A stretch of DNA of 40,328 nucleotides from NCBI GenBank assembly GCA_018666235.1, contig JABJAB010000058.1, positions 1 through 40,328 on the forward strand, in the 5' to 3' direction. The notes under the pieces are model-generated. The model made no database searches, had not been told where the DNA came from, and saw nothing but the letters and a program-made list of their open reading frames with translations. This DNA comes from Ilumatobacter sp. GTDB taxonomy: Bacteria > Actinomycetota > Acidimicrobiia > Acidimicrobiales > Ilumatobacteraceae. How positions within the stretch are numbered: the first letter of the stretch is position 1; each line of letters starts with the position of its first letter. A program made the position numbers and the translations under genes. Shown here piece by piece: positions 5,815 through 13,745 of this stretch.

Positions 5815-8196
5815 TCAGTCGTCGTAGGGATCGACTTCGCTGACGGCGATCAGCGCGGCGTTGACGATGCTTCCGGCATCGATGCCGGTCAGTTCGTGCA
5901 GGTCAGCAATGGTGCCTGACTCGCCGAAACGATCAACACCGAGGGTGTACTGGCGAGTGCCGAGCGCCGAGCCGATCCACGCCAAGCTGTGGCTGGCCGC
6001 GTCGTGCACGCTGACGACCGGTCGGCGTCGCTCTGTGGCTGGTACGAGTCGGTGGAGCTGGCTGGGTGCGCGGACGACGCGCGCTGTCGCCGCGGACTGG
6101 GCAAAGCCGGCGCGCCAACTGCGGTAGACCCGGTCCGGACTGGTGAGGTGGACGACGGTTGCCTGCACTCCTTCGCTGTCGAGTTCGGCCGCCGCGGCAA
6201 GCGCCTCGGGTGCCATGGCACCCGTCGTGGCAATCGTGACGCCGGGTCGGCCGTCTTCCGGACCGTCGACGAGGCGATAGCCGCCGGCCAGCACCTGGGA
6301 CCGCAGCCGCTCTTCCCCCATCATCGCCAACACATTCGCGAACGGTGCCTGATCGATCGGCCGCGTCGACAGCCGGAGATAGCCGCTCGTCCCGTCGGGG
6401 CGGCTGAGCTGATCGAGAGCGTCACAGAGCAGCCAGTCGACCTCACTCGCGTAAGCCGGCTCGAAGTAGGTGATGTTCGGCAGCTCCGCACCCACCGACG
6501 CTGTGATCGTCGACTGATGCGCGCCGCCTTCGGGTGCGAGCGTGACGCCTGCGGGCGTACCCGCAACGACAAACTTCGCATCGTTGTAGATGCCATAGAT
6601 CAACGCATCGAGCCCACGCAGTACAAACGGGTCGTACACCGTCCCAACCGGAAGCAAATGCTGACCGTGGTGATCGTGGCTCAGTCCGAGCTGGCCGAGC
6701 AACATGAACAGATTCATCTCGCTGATGCCGAGTTCGATGTGTTGACCGGTCGGTCCGGGCGCCCACTTCAGCAGTCGGTCGGCGCCGCCATGATCGTCAC
6801 GTTCTGCGTGGGAATAGACGCCGCGCTTGTTGATGAAGCCGCCGAGGTTGGTCGAGATCGACACGTCGGGCGCGGTCGTGATCAGGCGATCACCAACACC
6901 CTCCACGTCCGCGAGCGAGGCCAGGACACGACCGAACGCCTCTTGGGTTGACGTGGCGCCGTTGGTGACCGTCGAGCGAGCAGCGGTCGGCACCGGGAGG
7001 ACCGGGCGCGGCGTGGGTGGCGCGTTGTTGATATCGCCACCGACCGCGCGACAGAGTCGACCTTCTGGCGAGTTGGCATCAAAACGATCCCACTCCGTGC
7101 CGGCATCAAGCCCGAGTTCGCGGCGAAACGCATCAACCTGATCGGGCGACAGCAGCGCGGCATGGTTCATCGGGTCACCCGCCATCGGGAGGCCGTGACC
7201 CTTGATCGTGTAGGCAAACACCACCGAGGGTTGCTCCGGTGTGGCATCACATTCGCGGAAGGTGTCGACAAGTAACCCCAGATCGTGACCGCCCAAGTCA
7301 GTGACCAGATGCTTGAGCTCAGCGTCATCGAGGCCGCCCACGAAATTGCGCACCGTCTCGCCTGCGTCAACGAGGAACTTGTGGCGGACGTCAGCACCCT
7401 CCAGCGCGAACAGCTCCTGATACGCCTCGTTCGGCATCGAGTCGATGTGTGCCTCGAGCGCATCGCCACCCGGCTCGGCAAACGCAGCGCTGAGTCGGCT
7501 GCCGTACTTCGCTTCAGCGACGTGCCAGCCGGCGTCGGCGAAGAACCGTTTCAGTCGCACGGCTGCGATGTCGGGGATCACTCGATCCAGGCTCTGACGG
7601 TTCAGGTCGATGACCATCGTGAAATTGCCGAGCTCCTGCGTGGCAGGGTCGGCGATGGCTTCCCAAACGTTGCCCTCATCGAGCTCGGCGTCGCCGACGA
7701 GCGCAATGAAGCGTGCAGGCGACTGCTCTCCGAAATGAGACTCGACATAACGACGGGTGAGCGCCGAGAAAAGCGGTGCGACCGCGCCAAGACCGACTGA
7801 GCCGGTCGAGAAATCAGAGACGTCAGGGTCTTTGGTGCGCGACGGGTAGGCCTGCAGACCGCCGCGCTGACGCAGGGTCGTGAGGTAGGACCGGTCGAGT
7901 TCGCCAGTGAGGTATTTGATGGCGTGATACACCGGCGAGGCGTGCGGCTTGACGGCAACCTTGTCGTTGCCGTTCAAGTGCGCGAACCACAGCGCCGTCA
8001 TGATCGACGCCATCGAGGCACTCGACGCTTGGTGACCGCCAACCTTCACATCGGTCGCGCTGCGCGAGTTCGCGTGGTCGATGATCCGCGTCGCAAGCCA
8101 GAGCACGCGCTGCTCGATGCTGCGCAGCGTCTCCAGGTCTGGCGTGGGACTCACTGCGCCAGCTTGATCGTTCGACCCGGCAGGTTCATCACTCAT
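5815..8196 (-). CDS. thiamine diphosphate-dependent AceE/transketolase-like enzyme
   Basis: 793 residues built like a homodimeric transketolase or pyruvate dehydrogenase E1. The N-terminal pyrophosphate domain has SATDVKVGGHQASSASM and the ThDP motif GDAELDEGNVWEAI, ending in MVIDLNRQSLDR (the GD-x26-28-N pattern, AceE-like LNRQSLD). A central pyrimidine domain contains the glutamate of IELGISEMNLFMLLGQLG. A transketolase C-terminal domain follows (GVTIATTGAMAPEALAAAAEL). AceE proteins are nearly 100 residues longer. No E2 or E3 gene is adjacent, so a stand-alone 2-keto acid or ketol-transfer reaction is possible. The ATG at 8196 overlaps the stop of the small gene upstream (ATGAGTGA), so they are translationally coupled. 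The exact substrate cannot be told. Confidence 0.82.
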   Translation of the reverse strand: MSDEPAGSNDQAGAVSPTPDLETLRSIEQRVLWLATRIIDHANSRSATDVKVGGHQASSASMASIMTALWFAHLNGNDKVAVKPHASPVYHAIKYLTGELDRSYLTTLRQRGGLQAYPSRTKDPDVSDFSTGSVGLGAVAPLFSALTRRYVESHFGEQSPARFIALVGDAELDEGNVWEAIADPATQELGNFTMVIDLNRQSLDRVIPDIAAVRLKRFFADAGWHVAEAKYGSRLSAAFAEPGGDALEAHIDSMPNEAYQELFALEGADVRHKFLVDAGETVRNFVGGLDDAELKHLVTDLGGHDLGLLVDTFRECDATPEQPSVVFAYTIKGHGLPMAGDPMNHAALLSPDQVDAFRRELGLDAGTEWDRFDANSPEGRLCRAVGGDINNAPPTPRPVLPVPTAARSTVTNGATSTQEAFGRVLASLADVEGVGDRLITTAPDVSISTNLGGFINKRGVYSHAERDDHGGADRLLKWAPGPTGQHIELGISEMNLFMLLGQLGLSHDHHGQHLLPVGTVYDPFVLRGLDALIYGIYNDAKFVVAGTPAGVTLAPEGGAHQSTITASVGAELPNITYFEPAYASEVDWLLCDALDQLSRPDGTSGYLRLSTRPIDQAPFANVLAMMGEERLRSQVLAGGYRLVDGPEDGRPGVTIATTGAMAPEALAAAAELDSEGVQATVVHLTSPDRVYRSWRAGFAQSAATARVVRAPSQLHRLVPATERRRPVVSVHDAASHSLAWIGSALGTRQYTLGVDRFGESGTIADLHELTGIDAGSIVNAALIAVSEVDPYDD

Positions 8197-8359
8197 CGAG
8201 CAGCCGCATCGCTGCGACACGGAGCTCGGACGCCTGGCAGCGGAGCCGCACCGCACCGTCGACATCATCCATGAGTTCGGCGACGTCGGCCAATCCGTCG
8301 AGCCGGTCAGCGGTGGCCGCGCGACCCAGTACATCGGTCCGGTCCACCTCGTCGTTCAC
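8189..8359 (-). CDS. small helical protein coupled to the AceE-like enzyme
   Basis: A 56-residue acidic, probably all-helical protein (ATADRLDGLADVAELMDDVDGAVRLRCQASELRVAAMRLLDE). It has no recognised family and no membrane segment. Its stop overlaps the start of the large ThDP enzyme by a few nucleotides on the same strand, the arrangement expected of cotranslated partners, so it might be an accessory subunit. The start is one of two adjacent GTGs near 8359; an ATG at 8377 would add six residues. The call rests on the tight overlap and on codon positions with high third-base GC. Confidence 0.5.
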   Translation of the reverse strand: MNDEVDRTDVLGRAATADRLDGLADVAELMDDVDGAVRLRCQASELRVAAMRLLDE

Positions 8360-8441
8360 CACCCCAGTCTGCCTCATTCACTTCAGGCCTGCCGGCGAAA
8401 CGCCCGCGCGAGAGGCGTGAAGAATCACCGACTCCGGGAGA

Positions 8442-9926
8442 TCAGTCACTGCTGGGCATGAATTCGAGATTGCCGGCAACGCGTGGAAGACGGACAACAA
8501 CGGAGTTGCTCTGTACATCGGTCGTGGCACCTTCGATGCCATTGACCGACCAGCGGCGAGGCTCGACGCCAACGATACGGAACTCGGTCCACGCGTTCGA
8601 GTCGGGCTCAAGAGGAGCCATCGTGAGCAACAGGGTCTCTCCGTGCCACTCCGCCCGCGTCAACGCCACGTTCGGGAAGTCGACGTCGACGATCTGTGGG
8701 CATGGTGCAAGCGGTGCTGCTGACAGCGCTGTCCACCGCCCCGGGCCCGCTGCCTCTGCGGCGGCAAGAAAAGCGTTGAATTGACCGCGGGGATGCGGTT
8801 CGCCGAGACCCATGCCCCACGTGAACTCGCCCCGTGTGGTGTCCCAGGTCGGCTCAAACGACGCGTCGACGGCCGCCGACACTCGTTCAACGATGTCGTC
8901 GAGACCCCACTCCTTGGCCATCACCAGCGCCGAGCCATAGCTCCGGCTCGGGTTGAGTGTCGTCTCGATCTCGCGGTCGAGGCCCATCGCCGCACACGCA
9001 GCGTCGAAGAGTCGTCGTGCATCCTTCGGGTGCTGCGGCATCGCGTAGTACGCCGTGGTCATCGCGAGGCTGACGGGCAGACGATGGTGCACGTCGAGCA
9101 CCGGGTCGTAGTACAGCGTCGTCATCGTCGGCTCGACGTCGGCCGCCAAATCGAGGTAGTGCTCGCGGGCATAGTTCCACCACGGATCGAACGCCGCTGC
9201 AGCGTGATCTGTCTCGTGTCGATTGTCGTGCAGCCTCAGACCGAGGCCAGCTCCGGCCAGTCAAAATGGCCAGACCTTGGTGTTTTCTCAATGACACCCG
9301 ATGGGGGCTGCCAGCCACTGCCGTCGCAAATGGTCGGCGATCTCGGAGTGCGTCCAGGTGAAGGTGTGCTCACCATCGCGGATCATCTCGAACGGCTCGT
9401 TCCATCGATCCTCGTCGCTCGGACCGTTGGCGACCATCGACCTGATGCCAAGCAGGACGAGGAAGAAGCCTTTGTAGAACAGCATTCCGTCCGCCGCAAC
9501 GGGGTCCATCTGCACGCCATACGGTTCGGTGCCATTGGCGGTCCAACCCGGCACGTCGTACTCACCCCACAGCTCGGGCGGGATGAACAGCCGATACAGG
9601 TCGGGGTAGTTGGCCTGATCGGGGTCGTGGCCGAACTGCGTCAGCCAGTCCGCCGCCGACCACCAGCCAGTGTGGCGGTCGATGAGTTGATCGAGAATCG
9701 CGACATACGGCTCGGTCCATGCCGGTGTGCGGTGCGCCATGAGCCCCATGGCGTAGGCCGAGTCGACGAGATCGAAGCGGTGCCAGCTGGCCATCGGTGG
9801 GTCCGAGCGGTCATCCCAGTGCGCATGTGGCTGGCCACCGCGCGACCAGTCGTCGGGCGTATGCGCCTTGCGATGCAGGTATCGCAGCCAGCCCAACGAG
9901 CGTTCGGAAAGCTCACCGGTCGTCAT
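8442..9926 (-). CDS. linalool dehydratase/isomerase-like protein, candidate double-selenocysteine enzyme (two in-frame UGA)
   Basis: One continuous frame of 494 residues, interrupted only by UGA at 9290-9288 (residue 213) and 9263-9261 (residue 222) and ended by UGA at 8444-8442. Homology to Ldi-family proteins runs through both: NYPDLYRLFIPPELWGEYDV, DPVAADGMLFYKGFFLVLLG and FTWTHSEIADHLRRQW before; LAGAGLGLRLHD, TTLYYDPVLDVHH and GEFTWGMGLGEPHPRGQFNA after. The UGAs flank ENTKVWPF, where relatives carry cysteines (C-x8-C). This spacing equals that of catalytic Cys171 and Cys180 in Castellaniella linalool dehydratase/isomerase, as I recall it. There is no frameshift or other stop. A SECIS-like hairpin follows the second UGA. 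The ATG at 9926 is 23 nt from the nei stop. The reaction is unknown; hydration, dehydration or isomerisation of an alkenol-like substrate is possible. The alternatives are UGA read as cysteine, or a pseudogene. Confidence 0.8.
9230..9251 (-). promoter_or_regulatory. SECIS-like hairpin after the second UGA
   Basis: On the minus strand GCCUC (9247-9243), loop GGUCU (9242-9238) and GAGGC (9237-9233) form a perfect 5-bp stem. It extends by a G-U pair, one bulged U (9249) and two more G-C pairs. The loop GGUCU begins exactly 18 nt after the UGA at 9263-9261, the same loop sequence and distance as in E. coli fdhF mRNA, where SelB binds. The 3' arm uses AGG, a rare arginine codon in such GC-rich genes, which suggests selection for the structure. 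Confidence 0.7.
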
Positions 9927-9948
9927 GCGTACAGCCTTGCACGGCGAC

Positions 9949-10737
9949 TCAGCGAGCGACGGGTTGGCACGACGGGCACCAGTAGGTGCTGCGGGCGGTG
10001 CGCTCCCCCGCTGCGGAAAACGCGACAGCGTTGTCGCATCGGAGGCAGGCGAAGTGATGACGGCCGTAGACATGGGTCCGGTCGGGGCTTCCAGGCCCGG
10101 TGGTTGATCGGTACGGCTTGTCTCGATTGACAACCAGCTGACGATGAGCGATCGACCAAAGCTTCGCGAGCTGCTCATCGGTCACCTCGTTCACCAAGGT
10201 GAACGGATGCAGGCCAGCGACGAACAGCGCTTCACTCTTGAAGACGTTGCCGACACCCGCCGCTACCTGCTGGTCGAGGAGGAGCTCGGCCAGGGTGGTG
10301 GCTTCACTCGCTCGCCGACGGCTTCGCGCGAGCACCTCGTCGACGTCGACGTCGTCGTTGCTCAGGTCCGGGCCAAGCCGATCGGCTGGAGCGGTGCCCG
10401 ACCCTGAGATGTGGGTCGAGATGTCAGGTGCTGCGAAGCAGAGGGCACGGCCTGCTGCAGTCTCGATGAGAATTCGAAGCTTCGGGTCGCGCGGGCGGGC
10501 ACGGTCGAGCGGGGCGACCCGCCACGAACCAGTCATGCCGAGGTGAGTATGCAGAACAAGCTTGCGGTCGAACTCAATCAAGAGGTACTTACCGACCGCC
10601 TCGACGCTGTGGATCGTGTCGCCGACTCGTGGTCGATAGCCGCGCAGCTTCTTGAACCACAGGTCGGTCACGATCTGACCTTCAAGCACCGGCGTCAACA
10701 CCTCGGCTGCTCGCCGAAGTGTGTCACCCTCAGGCAT
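9949..10737 (-). CDS. nei: Fpg/Nei-family DNA glycosylase (endonuclease VIII-like)
   Basis: 262 residues. It starts with MPEGDTLRRAAEVL, the N-terminal PEG(D) of Nei proteins, in which proline 2 is the nucleophile for the Schiff base and glutamate 3 the acid. The H2TH domain follows (AELLLDQQVAAGVGNVFKSEALF), then a C-terminal zinc finger C-x2-C...C-x2-C (FACLRCDNA and YWCPSCQPVAR). The enzyme excises oxidised pyrimidines and cuts the abasic site. The start overlaps the 3' end of the SCO6745-family gene by 8 nt, and the Ldi-like gene follows 23 nt downstream, so the three minus-strand genes probably form one operon. Domain order and length are normal for the family. Confidence 0.92.
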   Translation of the reverse strand: MPEGDTLRRAAEVLTPVLEGQIVTDLWFKKLRGYRPRVGDTIHSVEAVGKYLLIEFDRKLVLHTHLGMTGSWRVAPLDRARPRDPKLRILIETAAGRALCFAAPDISTHISGSGTAPADRLGPDLSNDDVDVDEVLARSRRRASEATTLAELLLDQQVAAGVGNVFKSEALFVAGLHPFTLVNEVTDEQLAKLWSIAHRQLVVNRDKPYRSTTGPGSPDRTHVYGRHHFACLRCDNAVAFSAAGERTARSTYWCPSCQPVAR

Positions 10738-11626
10738 CGGGTTGTCGTGCCTTCACCCGCACCGCTGGCATCCAGCGCGGGCCAGCCGTGGCATCGATTC
10801 GGGCCACAAACGCGTCGTGGTGCGGTTCGATCAGCTCGCAGAAGGCGCGTGTCGCTTCGGCGCCGACCGCGTCCCAAGCGGGGGCGGTGAGTGCGTCGGT
10901 GCGGGCTTCGAGGTCGAGTCGGAATCTCCGGCCTTCGTCGCTGACCGCACCGCCCGATGCCAGACCTTTGACTTCGAGTCGCGCCCACGCAGCTGCAATC
11001 GCCTCGTCGTCATTGCCGCGGCTTCGAGCAATCCACTCTTCGCTGCCGTACTCCTCGATGTCGACCATGACCGAGTGAAGAAGCCCGACCTCGACGTCAT
11101 CGAGATCCTCGCTCGCGCACAGGGCCCAGTGGTTGTCACCGCGCAACTCGCGCAGACAGTTCGCCGCAAGCCATGCCGACAACGCGGAGTTCGTCTCCTC
11201 GGGACGCGGCAGCTCGCGATGCGCAGCAAACATGGGCCGGGCGCCGAAGTGCACAGCATCCACGCCGCGCCACAGCGGTGCTGCAAGCTCGGCGAGACCA
11301 CCGGAGAGACCGGGCGCAATTTCATCCAGACCCGGTTGGACCGCAGCATCGCGGACACCCAGGATTGAGTCGACATCGGTGGCGTCTTGGTAGAGCTTCA
11401 TGACGTTTCTGATCACGCTGGGGTTGATCGAATACGCAGCCGCCGCTGCGACCCCTGGGTTCACATCGCCGAGCGATGCGAGCCGCCATGCCACGATCCA
11501 GCCGATGCCATCGGGAACGCCGAGCGCCTGGTACCCGGCAATGGCTCTTGGGTCCCACATCATCCAACCGACCAGGTCATGGCCGGCAACCCCTGCTCGG
11601 GCAGTCAGGGCTGCCGAATCACTCAT
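10730..11626 (-). CDS. SCO6745-family protein
   Basis: About 298 residues, mostly alpha-helical, without membrane segments. The pattern resembles the actinobacterial SCO6745 family: GVPDGIGWIVAWRLASLGDVNP near the N-terminus, an alanine-rich middle with VMKLY, and a C-terminal helix pair containing AFCELIEPHHDAFVARI. The function of this family is not known; members are often described as distantly related to winged-helix proteins. The ATG at 11626 follows a TACGCT box by 6 nt; a GTG at 11632 is an alternative. It overlaps the nei gene downstream and is the first gene of the operon leading to the candidate selenoprotein. Confidence 0.7.
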   Translation of the reverse strand: MSDSAALTARAGVAGHDLVGWMMWDPRAIAGYQALGVPDGIGWIVAWRLASLGDVNPGVAAAAAYSINPSVIRNVMKLYQDATDVDSILGVRDAAVQPGLDEIAPGLSGGLAELAAPLWRGVDAVHFGARPMFAAHRELPRPEETNSALSAWLAANCLRELRGDNHWALCASEDLDDVEVGLLHSVMVDIEEYGSEEWIARSRGNDDEAIAAAWARLEVKGLASGGAVSDEGRRFRLDLEARTDALTAPAWDAVGAEATRAFCELIEPHHDAFVARIDATAGPRWMPAVRVKARQPDA

Positions 11627-11692
11627 AGCCACAGCGTAGATGGCGACCGATCACGGTCCAGTCACCATCTGCGGCTCAAACCGCAGGTTCGA

Positions 11693-13078
11693 CTACATCG
11701 AACGTGCGGCGTTATCGAAGCGCGTGTATTGGCCAAGGAAGACAAGGCGCTTCGTGCCGATCGGTCCAGCACGATGCTTGGAGACGATGACCTCGGCGGA
11801 GCCTTTGTCGGGCGACTCGGGGTTGTACACCTCGTCGCGGTACAGGAACATCACCACGTCGGCATCCTGCTCCAACGAGCCGGACTCACGAAGGTCAGCA
11901 AGCATCGGTCGTTTGTCCGAACGAGCTTCCAAGTTACGACTGAGCTGAGACAGCGCAACGATCGGCACTTCGAGCTCACGGGCCAACACCTTGAGGTTTC
12001 GGCTGATCTCGGACACCTCAAGCTGACGGTTCTCCGATCGGCCGGAACCTGACATGAGCTGCAAGTAGTCGATGAGAATCAGCGACAGGCCACCATGTTG
12101 GGCCTTGATGCGTCGCGCCTTGGCTCGGATCTCCATGACGGTGACCTGCGGGTTGTCGTCGAGGAACAGCGGCACTTCGAGTCGGCCGACGGCGAGGCCG
12201 ATCTTCGACCAGTCACTCTCGGTCAACTTCCCGGTGCGCAGCTTGGTCGAGTCGACCTTCGCTTCACTCGACAGGATTCTCTGGGTGAGCTCTGAATGCC
12301 CCATCTCGAGTGAGAACACCAGCGCCGGCTTCGACTCGTTCTTCGCAATGTGGGTGGCTAAGCCCAATCCGAACGCGGTCTTTCCCATCGCCGGACGGGC
12401 ACCGACAATATTGAGGGTGCTCGGTTGCAGGCCAGACAGCAGTTCGTCGAGGTCGTCGTAGCCGGTCGCGGCGCCAGTGATGGTGTCGCCGCGCTCGAAG
12501 TTGGCTTCAAGCTCGTCCATGGTGGCGTTGAGCAGGTCGCCGATCTCACGCGTCGAGTCGACCACCTTGTCTTCGGCGACTTCGAACATCTTGGACTCGG
12601 CCAAGTCGACAGCCTTCGTGACGTCATCAGGCTCGCTGAAAGCGAGGTCGGTGATCTCACCAGCGGTATGGATGAGGCGCCGGAGCAGGGCCGTGTCCAT
12701 CACGATCTTGGCGTAGTGCTCAGCGCCCGACACCGACGGCGTCGCGTTCTGCAGCTCGTTCAGGCGTTCCATGCCACCGAGTTCATCAAGCAGGTTGTGG
12801 CGTCGAAGCTCGTCGGCAACGGTGACGACATCGACCGGGCCCGACGATGAATACAGCGAGCGGACAGCGTCAAAGATGTGCTGGTGAGCAGGGCTGTAGA
12901 AGTCGCGGACGTTCAGCCCGGCCTCGCCGACGACACCAATCGCGTCGCGCGATAACAGCAACGCTCCCAGTACCGATTCTTCAGCCTGGAGGTTGTGAGG
13001 AGGAACGCGCCCCGAGCCTCCGGCCGGGCGGGATGGCGCGCTACCCCCGAATTGGCCGTACTCGACGTCGTTGCTCAT
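11693..13078 (-). CDS. dnaB: replicative DNA helicase DnaB
   Basis: 461 residues. The N-terminal primase-interacting domain (PHNLQAEESVLGALLLSRDAIGVV...) is followed by the RecA-like motor. Walker A is GARPAMGKTAFGLGLA, Walker B is LSLILIDYLQLMS, motif 3 contains VALSQLSRNLEARSDKRPMLADLRESGSLEQDAD, and the C-terminal arginine-finger region is VSKHRAGPIGT. It unwinds DNA 5'-3' as a hexamer at the fork. There is no intein, unlike some actinobacterial dnaB genes. The ATG at 13078 has a G-rich ribosome site upstream (GGGG about 8 nt before it). A terminator and a cluster of DnaA boxes separate it from rplI, so it has its own promoter and is possibly regulated by DnaA. Confidence 0.95.
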   Translation of the reverse strand: MSNDVEYGQFGGSAPSRPAGGSGRVPPHNLQAEESVLGALLLSRDAIGVVGEAGLNVRDFYSPAHQHIFDAVRSLYSSSGPVDVVTVADELRRHNLLDELGGMERLNELQNATPSVSGAEHYAKIVMDTALLRRLIHTAGEITDLAFSEPDDVTKAVDLAESKMFEVAEDKVVDSTREIGDLLNATMDELEANFERGDTITGAATGYDDLDELLSGLQPSTLNIVGARPAMGKTAFGLGLATHIAKNESKPALVFSLEMGHSELTQRILSSEAKVDSTKLRTGKLTESDWSKIGLAVGRLEVPLFLDDNPQVTVMEIRAKARRIKAQHGGLSLILIDYLQLMSGSGRSENRQLEVSEISRNLKVLARELEVPIVALSQLSRNLEARSDKRPMLADLRESGSLEQDADVVMFLYRDEVYNPESPDKGSAEVIVSKHRAGPIGTKRLVFLGQYTRFDNAARSM

Positions 13079-13140
13079 GAGGACCCCATTCTTGCTGGAC
13101 TTTCCTGTGCGGCGATAGGGGAACAACCCTGGGACTTGCC

Positions 13141-13195
13141 TGTGGACAAATGACTCACGCCTGTGGATGAATTGCTGTGGACGGCCTGTGGAAAA
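13141..13195 (-). promoter_or_regulatory. cluster of four DnaA-box-like sites upstream of dnaB
   Basis: TGTGGACAA at 13141-13149 is a perfect reverse DnaA box (TTGTCCACA). It is followed in the same orientation by TGTGGATGA (13162-13170), TGTGGACGG (13176-13184) and TGTGGAAAA (13187-13195), each sharing the TGTGGA core with one to three mismatches. Starts are 21, 14 and 11 nt apart. They lie between the rplI terminator and the dnaB start. Confidence 0.6.
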
Positions 13196-13200
13196 GCAAA

Positions 13201-13233
13201 GGGCGCGCCCTGCCGCATCGGCAGGACACGCCC
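13201..13233 (-). terminator. hairpin terminator after rplI
   Basis: The inner stem CCTGCCG/CGGCAGG (13209-13215 with 13219-13225, loop CAT) is perfect, and an outer stem GGGCG/CGCCC (13201-13205 with 13229-13233) extends it. On the minus strand it is followed by TTTGCTTTTCC, a moderate T-tract, so it should end the rpsF-ssb-rpsR-rplI message before dnaB. Confidence 0.75.
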
Positions 13234-13290
13234 TCGGCATGTCGATCATGCGATTGCGTCAGCAACCGCACAGAAAACCCGTCGCCGGGT

Positions 13291-13740
13291 TCAGTCGGCC
13301 GCAACCACCTCGAGGGTGATCGGGAACGACACGTCGTGGTGCAGCGACGCAGTGACCGTGTGCTGACCGGTGGTCTTGATGTTGTGATCGGCCTCGATTG
13401 ACTTGCGATCAATATCGATGTCGGTCTGCTCTTTGATCGCGGCAGCGATCTCGGCGGCGTGAATCGAACCGAAGAGCTTGCCTTCGCCCGATGCTTTGGC
13501 CGACACGGTGATCGTCTTCGGCACCAGCGTGCTGGCAATGGCCGTCGCGGCCTCGCGAGCGCTCTGATCTTTTGAATCGCGTGACGCACGCATCTTGGCT
13601 GCTTGCTCCAGTGCACCGGCCGACGCCTTGATGGCATGACCCTTCGGGAACAGGAAGTTGCGGGCGTAGCCCTGGGCGACATCGACGATGTCGCCGCGCT
13701 GGCCGAGACCCTCGACCTTGCTGCGGAGAATGACGTTCAT
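13291..13740 (-). CDS. rplI: 50S ribosomal protein L9
   Basis: 149 residues with the usual two-domain layout. The N-terminal rRNA-binding domain is MNVILRSKVEGLGQRGDIVDVAQGYARNFLFPKGHAIKA, then a long connecting helix, then a C-terminal domain with GKLFGSIHAAEIAAAI. The length is normal. A strong Shine-Dalgarno (GGAGG, about 12 nt before the ATG) supports the start. It follows rpsR by 5 nt in the rpsF-ssb-rpsR-rplI operon and is followed by a hairpin terminator. Confidence 0.97.
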   Translation of the reverse strand: MNVILRSKVEGLGQRGDIVDVAQGYARNFLFPKGHAIKASAGALEQAAKMRASRDSKDQSAREAATAIASTLVPKTITVSAKASGEGKLFGSIHAAEIAAAIKEQTDIDIDRKSIEADHNIKTTGQHTVTASLHHDVSFPITLEVVAAD

Positions 13741-13745
13741 GTTGC

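Noticed and set aside
8442..9926. Reading the Ldi-like region as two separate genes or as a pseudogene
   Set aside because: Both parts are in one frame, the linking 8 codons (ENTKVWPF) match the family, the only interruptions are UGA at two expected Cys positions, and a SECIS-like hairpin follows. Decay would be expected to show frameshifts or other stops.
8781..10130. 449-codon plus-strand ORF across the candidate selenoprotein gene
   Set aside because: It is antisense to clear family homology, has no recognisable domain, and long antisense frames are common in high-GC DNA.
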